Assembly: GCF_000964685.1 (NCBI RefSeq)
Contig: NZ_LANS01000001.1
Location: 682,001-746,000, forward strand
Reading direction: 5' to 3'
Length of the DNA: 64,000 nucleotides
Origin: Anaplasma phagocytophilum str. Webster
GTDB taxonomy: Bacteria > Pseudomonadota > Alphaproteobacteria > Rickettsiales > Anaplasmataceae
Below are positions 19,458 to 28,442 of this stretch, piece by piece. The position numbers and the translations under genes were made by a program. The notes under the pieces are model-generated. The model had not been told where the DNA came from and searched no databases. It saw nothing but the letters and a program-made list of their open reading frames with translations. Position 1 is the first letter of the stretch. The number at the start of each line of letters is the position of its first letter.

Positions 19458-21007
19458 TGGATAAAGCAATGGATATGCAGAAAACAAAAGTGGCTCTTTT
19501 ATCCGTAACGGATAAGGAGGGAGTAGAGGAGTTGGCTCGCTTTTTGGTGAAAAACGGTTTTCGTATCCTTGCTACAAAAAATACAAATCTTTTGCTGAGG
19601 GATTCTGGCATAGAGTCAACAGAGGTGTCGGAATACACAGAGTATGATGAAATTATGGGAGGGCGTGTTAAGACGCTGCATCCGAAGATTTTTGCTGGAA
19701 TTTTGTGCAACCGTGGGTCGCACATGCAGGAGGGAGAGAGGCTTGGTATTGATAATATAGATCTCCTTGTGGTGAATTTGTATCCTTTTGCGCAGTGTGT
19801 GGCTCGTGCTGATGCTACGGAGCATGATATTATAGAAAATATTGATATAGGTGGTGTGGCGCTTTTAAGGGCTGGTGCGAAGAATTTTCAACATGTCACT
19901 GTTGTTTTGAGTGCTCAGGACTATGATGAGTTGAAGGGCGAGATTGAGAATAATGGGGGCAATACTTCCCTTGAGTATCGTAAAAAGATGGCTGCTAGGG
20001 CTTTTGCATTGACTGCTGCTTATGATGCGAGGGTGCATAGCTGGTTGTTGTGTGATAAGCAGGATGAGGTATTACCGAGTGAGATCGTTATACATGGGAA
20101 GAAGGTTCAGGATCTGCGTATAGGTGAGAATCCGCATCAAAAGGCTGCGCTTTATTGTGTGGGAAGTTATGGTGATGCGCTTCCTATAGAGCAAATACAT
20201 GGGAAAGATCTGAGTTATAATAATATCGTTGATATAGAATCTGCCATAAAGATAGTGGCAGACTTTGATGTTCCTGCGGTTTCGGTTATCAAGCATGGTA
20301 ATCCTTGCGGGGTTGCCATTTCTAGTGAAGGTATTGACGATGCGTATGAGAAGGCTATTTCGTGCGATCCACGTAGTAGTTTTGGGGGCATAATAGCGCT
20401 AAACAAGGCCATGACCATGGATATTGCTAGAAAGGTCATGAGTATATTTATAGAAGCTGTAGTAGCGCCTGACTTTGATGATGGGGTGATAGATACTCTA
20501 ACAGCGAAGAAGAACATGCGCATTATGAGGTATAAGCCGTATACTCCTGATAGGTTAGTGGTAAAGAGCACATTGTCTGGTGGGTTGTTGGTGCAGGAGT
20601 GCGATCGTAGCGTGGTTAATATAAGTGATTTCAAGTTGGCTACGGAGGTTAGTGCTTCTCCTGAGGTGTTAAATGATCTTTTGTTTGCTTGGAGAGTGTG
20701 TAAGTACGTACGCTCGAATGCGATAGTGATCGCACGAGATGGTCGCGCAATTGGTGTAGGGGCAGGGCAAATGAGCCGTGTTGATAGTGTGGAAATAGCG
20801 ATACGTAAGGCTGGGAATTGTGCAGGTGCGGTTTTAGCTTCTGATGCCTTTTTTCCGTTTGCGGATAGTATTCAGCATGCTGTTTCTGCTGGTATAGAGG
20901 CTATAGTGCAGCCAGGGGGCTCGCTGCGGGATCAGGAAGTCATAGATGCGGCGAATGCCAGTGGTATACCTATGTATTTCACGGGAGTGCGCGGTTTTTG
21001 CCATTAG
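19457..21007 (+). CDS. purH: Bifunctional AICAR formyltransferase / IMP cyclohydrolase
   Basis: Catalyses the last two steps of de novo IMP synthesis. The N-terminal cyclohydrolase domain starts with LLSVTDKEGVEELARFL and includes GGRVKTLHP. The C-terminal formyltransferase domain has VIKHGNPCGVA with the catalytic Lys-His pair, and ends with the conserved MYFTGVRGFCH. The length of 516 residues is normal. The start is GTG 19457 or one of two ATGs 12 and 18 bases later. It follows fabZ with one shared base. Anaplasmataceae are known to keep purine synthesis, unlike Rickettsia. Confidence 0.95.
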   Translation: MDKAMDMQKTKVALLSVTDKEGVEELARFLVKNGFRILATKNTNLLLRDSGIESTEVSEYTEYDEIMGGRVKTLHPKIFAGILCNRGSHMQEGERLGIDNIDLLVVNLYPFAQCVARADATEHDIIENIDIGGVALLRAGAKNFQHVTVVLSAQDYDELKGEIENNGGNTSLEYRKKMAARAFALTAAYDARVHSWLLCDKQDEVLPSEIVIHGKKVQDLRIGENPHQKAALYCVGSYGDALPIEQIHGKDLSYNNIVDIESAIKIVADFDVPAVSVIKHGNPCGVAISSEGIDDAYEKAISCDPRSSFGGIIALNKAMTMDIARKVMSIFIEAVVAPDFDDGVIDTLTAKKNMRIMRYKPYTPDRLVVKSTLSGGLLVQECDRSVVNISDFKLATEVSASPEVLNDLLFAWRVCKYVRSNAIVIARDGRAIGVGAGQMSRVDSVEIAIRKAGNCAGAVLASDAFFPFADSIQHAVSAGIEAIVQPGGSLRDQEVIDAANASGIPMYFTGVRGFCH

Positions 21008-21733
21008 AGAGTTGTCTAGTGCGCCATCAAATTGATGGGGAGCGGAGCTATTGCCTTGGTTAATGTTGGGGTTCTGTAGATTGTTTCGGCTAACAGTTTG
21101 ATTGAAAGGTTGTTGTTACGTTATTGTGGCATCATCTGACCTGTGCTGGATTAGGGTAGTGTGCGCTTTCTGCTATTTGGGTTATGTTTTTGTTTTTCCA
21201 GTAAATTTCTTACAGAGTTCTGTTTGATGCTGTAGGCGTGTTGTGTTGCCACTCTAGGGGAGTGAGTAATTTGTGTGTGCATGCAAAGAGTTATGTGAAT
21301 TTGTACTAGAGGAGAAGTGCTGAACGGCTTCTAAGGCGTTGTCTTTAGTACTGTAATATATGTTCGAAAGGTTTACGACTGCTGTGTCATGAATTACAGT
21401 AATTACAGGATTGTGAAAGAGGGTGTATTGCCTTCTTAGTGAAGCAGTGCAGGTTTTTTTGGTAAGTTTTTACAATTGATTGCTGTTATGTGGAGTTGTA
21501 GGTGTCCGGTAAAGTTTCACGGCGAAGTCATCCTCTGGTGCCATACTGAGCTGAGGGTTTATGGCCGTTGATTCTATTGTAATAGATATGGTTAAACTTT
21601 GGGTATAGAAATTGGGGTTTTACAGTTATAGAGAGCCTTACCGTGCAGAGTGTAGAAGTTACTTTCTAATACTCTGTGAAGTATAAATATGTGTGTTATA
21701 TACAGATCTCTGAGTATACCAAGCCTCAGAAGA
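21008..21733. other. Long non-coding gap with p44-associated spacer repeat at its right end
   Basis: Over 700 bases without a credible gene on either strand, and many T- and G-rich stretches on the plus strand. I looked for tmRNA, RNase P and tRNA signatures and saw none. The last hundred bases match the sequence that precedes p44 cassettes elsewhere; see the repeat entry. Confidence 0.4.
21625..21727 (+). repeat. Solo copy of p44 upstream spacer repeat
   Basis: The sequence from GTTATAGAGAGC to GTATACCAAGCCTC closely matches 54,049-54,152 and 55,020-55,110, both of which stand just before p44 sequence. The shared core is AATACTCTGTG, AGTATAA, ATATGTGT and ATATACAGATCTCTG. Here no p44 sequence follows; the repeat abuts the 3' end of pgsA. 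Confidence 0.65.
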
Positions 21734-22279
21734 TTATTTTTTATTCGTTTCCATGATAGCGTTGCGTGTATATAAGCACATGGAATGCAGAGATAGTATG
21801 GCTGCTATACACAGAAATATCTCACCCAGACGCACAATAAATTCATAGTTAAGAATCAGCAATGCGGTCGCAATCATCTGCATGACAGTCTTCACCTTCC
21901 CAACTTCACTTACAGGTACACTTATGTTGGCTGCTATGAGAAACTCCCTCATACACGATACAAGCACTTCCCTGCACATGATGATTATTACGAACAATAC
22001 GGGAATACCAGTGATTTTATTTGTATAAACAAGCATTACGAAAGTAGACAATACTATGAGTTTATCAGCTGCGGGATCAAATATTCTACCAAACCGTGAC
22101 TGCACACCCCACATGCGAGCTAGATAACCGTCGAAGAAATCTGTGACACAAGCAAATATAAAAATGAGCAGCGTTACATACTGTGTACACGCCCCGTAAT
22201 TTATATAGAAGCTTGCCACAACTGCAGGTATTGCTAGTACCCGAAAAATAGTCAACAAGTTAGGAAAGATTTTCCTCAA
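21734..22279 (-). CDS. pgsA: CDP-diacylglycerol--glycerol-3-phosphate 3-phosphatidyltransferase
   Basis: Integral membrane enzyme making phosphatidylglycerol phosphate, the first committed step to phosphatidylglycerol. The full CDP-alcohol phosphatidyltransferase signature is visible: DFFDGYLAR, then G in SRFGR, then DPAADK. The N-terminus NLLTIFRVLAIPAV is typical of PgsA. There are about five transmembrane helices, and the length of 181 residues is normal. It stands alone between long non-coding gaps. Confidence 0.92.
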   Translation of the reverse strand: MRKIFPNLLTIFRVLAIPAVVASFYINYGACTQYVTLLIFIFACVTDFFDGYLARMWGVQSRFGRIFDPAADKLIVLSTFVMLVYTNKITGIPVLFVIIIMCREVLVSCMREFLIAANISVPVSEVGKVKTVMQMIATALLILNYEFIVRLGEIFLCIAAILSLHSMCLYTRNAIMETNKK

Positions 22280-22815
22280 GCTACTACCCTACAAAAATTC
22301 ACAGAACACCCTTTGCTGGCGACAGACAACTATGTCTTGTTCCCAACTCTTTACGCAGTAAAAACATGATGTACAGAGAGCTCCCATTGTACATACACAG
22401 CGAGGCCAACTCTACTTATTACGCAGATTGACCACAAGGCATTTCAACTGAGATGTTGGAACGATACCTCAATATTGCACCGTTCATGACAAAAAACTCC
22501 AGCCACTGCCTAAGGAGAGCCATGTTGCACACAAGGAGGTATTCTACATGTAACAAATCCCAGTCTAACTACGTACTAGGGAAGATTAGAAGCAGAAGCC
22601 TTTACATGTCAAGCTCTAGCTCTGAAAAATGGATCTTAAAAATTCTCAAGTAGGTATAAATATATTTAATCGTTCATCTCTTATTAATACTTTATGCTGC
22701 TGAACGCTCAACGCCTCTATGAGTACGGTATGCAATTTTAGAGGTTTTCTACCTTTTTTATTTGCATGTCAGCTAGGCTACTTGTACCATACCCATTTAC
22801 CGCATAGCTCTGTGT
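22280..22815. other. Non-coding gap between pgsA and oxidase-like gene
   Basis: No gene I can support. A 66-codon frame at 22,453-22,653 has no recognisable features, no good ribosome site and composition like its surroundings. The right end should hold the promoter for the following membrane protein gene. Confidence 0.35.
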
Positions 22816-24126
22816 ATGGTTGCCATTAACAATGCTAACAAGGAACTGTGTCGTGGATGGTTGATGGTAGCTGTTCATGCTTTGGGTATATCGGGGATTT
22901 TATCCATATTGATTGTATTTCTCAGGATGCCATTTCTGAAATCTGTGATTCCTGAACCAGATAGGATATTTGACCTATCTCTGGTAATACATGTTAACTT
23001 TTCAGTATTGGTATGGCTATGTTCTATATCTTCTATATTGATAAGTATGGCCGTTCAGGAGAAAACAAAATTTTTTAGCTATACCTGGGGATTATCTGCA
23101 GTGGGTACTGTACTTATAGCGCTATCAGCCATAAGCAAGGATTCTATACCGATTAAGAGTAACTACATACCGGTTATAGATAACAGCACTTTTTTTGTAG
23201 GCTTAACCCTATTTTTTGCAGGTGTTGTACTAAATACTTTGCCGCTACTCTACCGCAGGAATGCTCTCACTTCATCTCCTATATCGGCTGGGGTATATGG
23301 GATATCTGCAATGCTTACAGCGGTTCTTATATGCTTTACTTCGGCGCATGCTGTTACAAGTAACACAACAGACCGTTTATATTTCTACGAACAGATATTT
23401 TGGGGTGCGGGGCACATGCTACAGGGTGTCTTCAGTCAGGCTTTTCTTGTGGTTTTGCTACTTGAAATGAAAAATTGCAAATTGACACATCCATACTTAC
23501 TGAGCGCGGTGTTTCTATTAAACACAGCATCTATTCTTATAGCTTCGGCTTCGCATGTTATCTATCCATCAGATTTTGACGCTTTAGCGACATTCTTTAC
23601 CTGGCACATGCGCATTGCAGAAGGAGTCATACCGCTATTTCTGGTATTTTTTGCTTTGTGTAATACAAGAGCGATAATGCAAAGCAGCAACCGCCACTTG
23701 CTTTATTCAACGGTTATGTTCATCTATGGCAGCATACTGGGGATTTTGAGTATGCATGGTACTGTGACGATACCAGCACATTATCACGGCTGTGTTGTGG
23801 GGATGACGGCTGCATTTATGGGGTTTGTATACACTATACTTCCGAGTTTGGGTTATAGGGAAGTATCTCTCAAGTGGCGAAATGCTCAACTAGGTCTCTA
23901 CAGCATAGGGCAAATACTTCACATAACGGGTTTGGAGCTACTAGGTGGTTATGGTGCCTTACGTAAGGTTACTTATTTGCCGGACACTGCTTCAAAGATA
24001 GCGAAACATTGTTTTTCGTTTGGCGGAGCTTTGGCGATATTAGGGGGTTTTTTGTTTGTATTTCTTGCACTTTTGTGCATTTATCGCGGACAACAGGGCA
24101 AAGGTGCTTCTTTAGCAAGTGTGTAA
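22816..24126 (+). CDS. Heme-copper oxidase subunit I-like membrane protein
   Basis: A polytopic membrane protein of 436 residues with about 12 hydrophobic segments. Histidines lie where heme-copper oxidases bind metal: VIHVNFSVLVW in an early helix, FWGAGHMLQG mid-protein (the Cu-B helix pattern), ASASHVIYPS and PAHYHGCVVGMTAAFMG near the C-terminal third. This fits the divergent cytochrome-oxidase-I-like proteins annotated in Anaplasmataceae. No subunit II or III is adjacent, so a standard oxidase role is uncertain. The family level is fairly safe; the reaction is not. Confidence 0.6.
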   Translation: MVAINNANKELCRGWLMVAVHALGISGILSILIVFLRMPFLKSVIPEPDRIFDLSLVIHVNFSVLVWLCSISSILISMAVQEKTKFFSYTWGLSAVGTVLIALSAISKDSIPIKSNYIPVIDNSTFFVGLTLFFAGVVLNTLPLLYRRNALTSSPISAGVYGISAMLTAVLICFTSAHAVTSNTTDRLYFYEQIFWGAGHMLQGVFSQAFLVVLLLEMKNCKLTHPYLLSAVFLLNTASILIASASHVIYPSDFDALATFFTWHMRIAEGVIPLFLVFFALCNTRAIMQSSNRHLLYSTVMFIYGSILGILSMHGTVTIPAHYHGCVVGMTAAFMGFVYTILPSLGYREVSLKWRNAQLGLYSIGQILHITGLELLGGYGALRKVTYLPDTASKIAKHCFSFGGALAILGGFLFVFLALLCIYRGQQGKGASLASV

Positions 24127-24509
24127 GAAGCTTCAGTATGCATTATGAATGTTTTGTGTAAAACATTCCGTTGTAAAGCCCACCAATTGTCATGCTAGGT
24201 AACAACGTGAGAGAAGAAGTTGGCATCATTAATGTGAGTTTTTTCAAAGATCAAAAATTACAGTATGTATCGTGTGGTTAAATCTGCTGGTGCTATCATC
24301 TCATGAGTAGCCAGGCGCAAGGGAGCAAAGGGCTTATAGCTCTATAGTATAAGCATGCTAAGGAAGGGTCCATGGCTGAGATGGATAGGTAATTAACAGT
24401 GCTATGTAACTATTTATACGATATGTCTTGAAGGAAAGGAGGAAAATACTTTTGAAAAAATCACACCAAAAACCGTAAACCTCACTAGAATGGGGCGCTA
24501 AAAAGTTTT
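24127..24509. other. Non-coding gap
   Basis: No coding sequence, tRNA or p44 match is recognised. A purine-rich tract (GGAAAGGAGGAAAA) near 24,432-24,446 is not followed by a usable start codon. Confidence 0.3.
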
Positions 24510-24878
24510 TCAGGTTATTGCCTTATGAGCAAATTCCATGACGGCAGTATACACACTTAGGAGCCACAAAAATAGAAGGTAAGACCCCTCATAATTCCCC
24601 CATACACCGGTAATCTTGTATAGTATTGGCTGTAGAGAATGTGAATTATTGAAAACGTTCTCGAACGAGAAGTCATCCACAATCCTTAAGTATATAAGAA
24701 AGCCTACAGAAGCGCTTAATAACCCCGCAACTGCATAAGACATGTATGCACCAAGGGCAGCAGATAATCTCACTGATACGGGGTATAGTAACGACAATAT
24801 ACAAGGAAGTATGAGAAAGGCTACGAAACCATCAACGAAGTACTGCATTATGGCATAACCATCAACGAAGTACTGCAT
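24510..24878 (-). pseudogene. ccmF: ccmF N-terminal fragment
   Basis: A 122-residue frame resembling the N-terminus of the cytochrome c maturation protein CcmF. It shows hydrophobic helices, DDFSFENVFNNSHSLQP and the family motif KITGVWGNYEGSYLLFLWLL. Full CcmF has roughly 650 residues with a WWD domain for heme handling. Here the frame stops right after the first motif, so the heme-binding parts are absent. The extreme N-terminus is doubled by a 30-bp tandem repeat. A complete ccmF is expected elsewhere. It lies between the oxidase-like gene and p44 cassettes, so rearrangement is plausible. Confidence 0.75.
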
Positions 24879-24886
24879 TATGGCAT
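24827..24886. repeat. Perfect 30-bp tandem duplication
   Basis: The unit from AACCATCAACGAAG to TTATGGCAT occurs twice, at 24,827-24,856 and 24,857-24,886, without a mismatch. It is a multiple of three, so it duplicates ten codons (MQYFVDGYAI / MQYFVDGFVA) at the start of the ccmF fragment. Confidence 0.95.
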
Positions 24887-24973
24887 AGGAATAGAATTAG
24901 GAATGTGCGCCATTATATCCTTCTAATCCTCTAAGTACTAGATACAAGATTAGCAATCCTGGTTTATAAATCT

Positions 24974-25639
24974 ATGGTTGTTCTAATGTGTTTTTCTGGA
25001 GTGCCATTATCAGGTAGGTTATCTGAGAATCTGTTATTGTATTTCCACAGTATTATTAGAGAGTATGAAGTAGATACAGTATATCTACTAGCTAAGGAGT
25101 TAGCTTATGATGTTGTTACTGGGCAGACTGATAACCTTGCTGCTGCTCTTGCCAGAACCTCCGGTAAAGATATCGTTCAGTTTGCTAAGGCTGTTGGGGT
25201 TTCTCATCCTTCAATTGATGAACAGGTTTGTAAGACACAACCAGCAAGCGGGAACACTAAATATGGTGTGTATGAGGCTACGTTTCAAGACTCTAATCCG
25301 TATACGAGGACATTATGTGGGGCTAAGGGAAACGCTAGCCAAAGTGGTACAGGTACAAGCCCGGAATATTTAAAGCACTTTGCAGAGAGAACACTAAAAG
25401 ATGGTAAGAATTGGCCTACTTCTACGGATACTGGATCTTCAAGCAATGATAATGCGAAGAAGGTAGCCGGAGACCTAACAAAGCTTACCACTGAAGAAAA
25501 AACCATAGTAGCAGGGTTACTAGCTAAGACTATTGAAGGGGGTGAGGTTGTTGAGATTAGGGCGGTTTCTTCTACTTCTGTGATGGTTAATGCTGAATTT
25601 GAGATTATAAGGTTGTTCAGGAGAGAGAGCGAGTTCTAG
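24974..25639 (+). pseudogene. p44: p44/msp2 donor cassette, truncated at both ends
   Basis: P44 homology begins around 25,067 ([17 protein letters not shown]) and runs through a unique hypervariable centre (CKTQPASGN to [13 protein letters not shown]) to [10 protein letters not shown]. It then switches to an unrelated tail ([14 protein letters not shown]) and stops. The first 31 codons, from ATG 24974, are not P44-like. It lacks the signal peptide, N-terminal arm and C-terminal barrel. It is therefore a recombination donor rather than a functional protein. Confidence 0.9.
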
Positions 25640-25730
25640 AGTGTAATATTAGTGGAATGATCTAGGGATTTATAATCCAATACCTAGAGTTTTATATAAA
25701 GCTGTTCAAGGATCTATTATTCGAGAGTAT

Positions 25731-26396
25731 GAAGCAGATACAGTATATCTACTAGCTAAGGAGTTAGCTTATGATGTTGTTACTGGGCAGACTGATAAGC
25801 TTACTGCCGCTCTTGCTAAGACCTCTGGTAAAGATATTGTTCAGTTTGGTAAGGCGGTGGAGATTTCTCATTCCGGCATTGGTAAGAAGGTTTGTGTGAC
25901 GAAGAAGAATGGTGGAAGCGGGGGATACGGGGTGTATGCGGCTACTACAGGAGCTAAGTCGGGTGACGATAACACGTCGTTGTGTGGTGACTCGGGACGA
26001 GCGAGTAGCGGTGCTAGCACGGCACAGTATCTTAAGGAGTTTGTAGAGAACACTCTGTTAGGAAATGGAAGTAAGAACTGGCCTACCTCTACAGACGGAG
26101 GGAGCGGGTCTCCAAAGCCCGTAACTAACGACAACGCCAAAGCTGTAGCTGGAGACCTAACAAAGCTCTCCCCTGAAGAAAAAACCATAGTAGCTGGGCT
26201 ACTAGCTAAAACTATTGAAGGCGGTGAGGTTGTTGAAATCAGGGCGGTTTCTTCTACTTCTGTGATGGTTAATGCTTGCTATGATCTTCTTAGTGAAGGT
26301 TTAGGTGTTGTTCCTTATGCTTGTGTCGGTCTTGGGGGTAACTTTGTGGGTGTTGTTGATGGGCATATCACTCCTAAGCTTGCTTGTGGTTTCTAG
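25731..26396 (+). pseudogene. p44: p44/msp2 donor cassette, 5'-truncated, short 3' arm
   Basis: Starts within P44 at [12 protein letters not shown] with no in-frame ATG in the conserved part; a GTG at 25857 is the first possible start. The hypervariable centre carries CVTKKNGGSGG and WPTSTDGGSG, and the conserved block through [11 protein letters not shown] follows. The frame then ends with CGF. It lies directly behind the previous cassette in the same orientation. The sequence just upstream (GAGAGTATGAAG) repeats the start of that cassette. Confidence 0.9.
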
Positions 26397-26665
26397 AGAC
26401 AGGGAAAGGCTTAGAAGTTGTTACTATGCTTCTGCCGGTCTTGGTGATAGTGGCTGCTTCTGAGATGATTCGCTCAAGGTTATAGAAGCGCTCAGATTTC
26501 TGTCGGAAATCAATATAATATTACTATGGCTTCGCCATTTGTGAGCAAATGACGGAGTAGGAGTTTTGTCGTGATGCTTACGAAGAAAATGGCATTACGT
26601 CTCAAATCATCATGTCACAATAAGACTCTTGTGTTACGTTTTTATTCCAACATAGTATCATATGA
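26397..26665. other. Gap with decayed p44 relic and hairpin
   Basis: About 26,406-26,447 aligns with the p44 segment coding [11 protein letters not shown] with many substitutions (GTTGTTACTATGCTTCTG), so it looks like an old p44 relic. CATTTG and CAAATG form a small hairpin near 26,536-26,551. Nothing else is recognised. Confidence 0.5.
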
Positions 26666-27514
26666 TTAGTGTAGCCTCTTAAATACAACACACCTAGGCT
26701 TTGCTGCCAAATCATAAACATAATGGCAAAATTTCATACCATATCTTAAAGCCTCAGTGCGTATTGCATGCTGATCTTCCCCAATTTCCAGTATAGCCTT
26801 GCCATCAGGCTTTAAACACCTGCGTAATATCTCAAAAATCTGTAGGTACTTTTCCATACCCCTCACACCACCGTCTAATGCGACCATTGGTTCGTATAAT
26901 CTCACTTCTGGTTGCAGTCCGGAAATCTTACACCTCTTGATATAGGGAGGATTGCTAACTATGAGGTCAAACTTTCCATTGCACTTTTCCCAGCTTGCTC
27001 TGTGTAAACGTACCCGTCCTGTCATGCCATGTTGCTGCAGGTTTTGATGCGCAATTCGATAAGCCTTGGTACTTTTCTCAAAAGCTACCCCCACTGCATT
27101 TTTGTAATGCGATAGTAACGCTATAATTATACATGCCGTTCCCGTGCCTAAGTCTGCAATAGTTATTCTACGATTTCTGTTATGCAGCTTTATAGCTTCA
27201 GATATTATGGTCTCTGTGTCTTGCCGGGGATCTAGGACATCAGGGCCTACAGCAAAATCAATACTCCAGAATTCTCGTCTGCGTAAAATATGCGAAACTG
27301 GTACCCCGGCTAAACGTCTTGCAATAACTTCAAAAAATTCTTTTGTTTTAGCAGCAGTAACAACTAAATCTGGATTTATTAGCACCTCATGCTCACTTAA
27401 ACCCAAAACATGTCCCGCAATTAGTCGAGCGTCTAACCCCGGTGTATCTATTCCTACTCTTTTCAAAACTGAAGCGGCTTCGCTTAATAACACAGCAAGC
27501 TTATTAGCACTCAT
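26666..27514 (-). CDS. prmC: Peptide chain release factor N5-glutamine methyltransferase
   Basis: Methylates the GGQ glutamine of release factors RF1 and RF2 using S-adenosylmethionine. The N-terminal helical domain is followed by the SAM-binding DLGTGTAC (121-128) and the catalytic NPPY (188-191) in DLIVSNPPYIK. The linker DPRQDTETI is typical. The length of 282 residues is normal for PrmC/HemK. It is on the same strand as map, about 125 bases downstream of it. Confidence 0.94.
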   Translation of the reverse strand: MSANKLAVLLSEAASVLKRVGIDTPGLDARLIAGHVLGLSEHEVLINPDLVVTAAKTKEFFEVIARRLAGVPVSHILRRREFWSIDFAVGPDVLDPRQDTETIISEAIKLHNRNRRITIADLGTGTACIIIALLSHYKNAVGVAFEKSTKAYRIAHQNLQQHGMTGRVRLHRASWEKCNGKFDLIVSNPPYIKRCKISGLQPEVRLYEPMVALDGGVRGMEKYLQIFEILRRCLKPDGKAILEIGEDQHAIRTEALRYGMKFCHYVYDLAAKPRCVVFKRLH

Positions 27515-27638
27515 AAGTACATATTCCTAACTTCCAACGCAGTATGATTGTACAATTTCTTATCAGCACACATCGTCAACAGAACATGCACCTAACATTA
27601 CCCTGCCACACGCTTTACACATAACAAAAATATCCTAC

Positions 27639-28433
27639 TTAAAGGTATGGCGGACAATGCCAATTTTTTGGCGACATAGTAAAAATCTCAACGCCAGTTT
27701 CAGTTACACCCAAGGTATGTTCAAACTGCGCTGAAAGGGAAAAGTCTCTCGTTGTAACTGTCCATCCGTCTTTCTTATCTAGCACAGTATGATACTTTCC
27801 AGCATTGATCATTGGCTCAACAGTGAAAAACATTCCCTCCTGAATCGTAACATCATCCTCTTCGTCATAGTAGTGAACTATGTTAGGAGCAGCATGAAAT
27901 TCGCGACCTATCCCATGTCCGCAGTAATCTCTAACAATGGAGTATCCATAACCTCTGATTTCTTCCTCTATAGCTAACCCTATGCTATTGAGCTTCTTAC
28001 CTGGCTGTATTACACCAATCGCCGCCATCAATGCCTTATAACTTGCCTCACAAATGCGCTTAGCCTTAATAGAGACGTTATCACCAACCCAATACATCCT
28101 ACTAGTATCCCCGTGCCAACCATCGAGGATCACAGTAACGTCTATGTTAACTATATCGCCGTTTTTTAATGCAATATCATCTGGAATGCCATGGCAAACC
28201 ACAAAATTCTTCGAAGTACAAATAGACTTAGGATACCCTCTATAGCCCAAAGGCGCTGGAATAGCCCCGGCAGAAATGATGAAATCGTGACATAGATCAT
28301 TCAGAGCATTAGTAGTCACACCAGGAACAACATGCGGCGTTATAAAATCAAGCACCTTAGCTGCAAGCATCCCAGCCCTTCTCATACAGGCAAAATCCTC
28401 TTTGGAGTGGATGGTTATTGTACCCCGCCCCAT
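27639..28433 (-). CDS. map: Methionine aminopeptidase type I
   Basis: Removes the initiator methionine from new proteins, using a two-metal centre. The pita-bread fold residues are visible: HGDTSRMYWVG with metal-binding Asp, GHGIGREFH with the metal and catalytic histidines, FFTVEPMI with Glu, and QFEHTLGVT with the last Glu. The substrate-side histidine is in VVCHGIPDD. At 264 residues it is a simple type I enzyme without a zinc-finger extension. It starts ten bases after the sucB stop on the same strand. Confidence 0.95.
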   Translation of the reverse strand: MGRGTITIHSKEDFACMRRAGMLAAKVLDFITPHVVPGVTTNALNDLCHDFIISAGAIPAPLGYRGYPKSICTSKNFVVCHGIPDDIALKNGDIVNIDVTVILDGWHGDTSRMYWVGDNVSIKAKRICEASYKALMAAIGVIQPGKKLNSIGLAIEEEIRGYGYSIVRDYCGHGIGREFHAAPNIVHYYDEEDDVTIQEGMFFTVEPMINAGKYHTVLDKKDGWTVTTRDFSLSAQFEHTLGVTETGVEIFTMSPKNWHCPPYL

Positions 28434-28442
28434 AAAAACCCC

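Noticed and set aside
22453-22653. 66-codon frame between pgsA and the oxidase-like gene
   Set aside because: No ribosome site, no recognisable domain and composition like the surrounding non-coding DNA.
24827-24886. Start of a CRISPR or other repeat array
   Set aside because: Only two adjacent copies with no spacer between them, and the repeat is in frame with a gene fragment.
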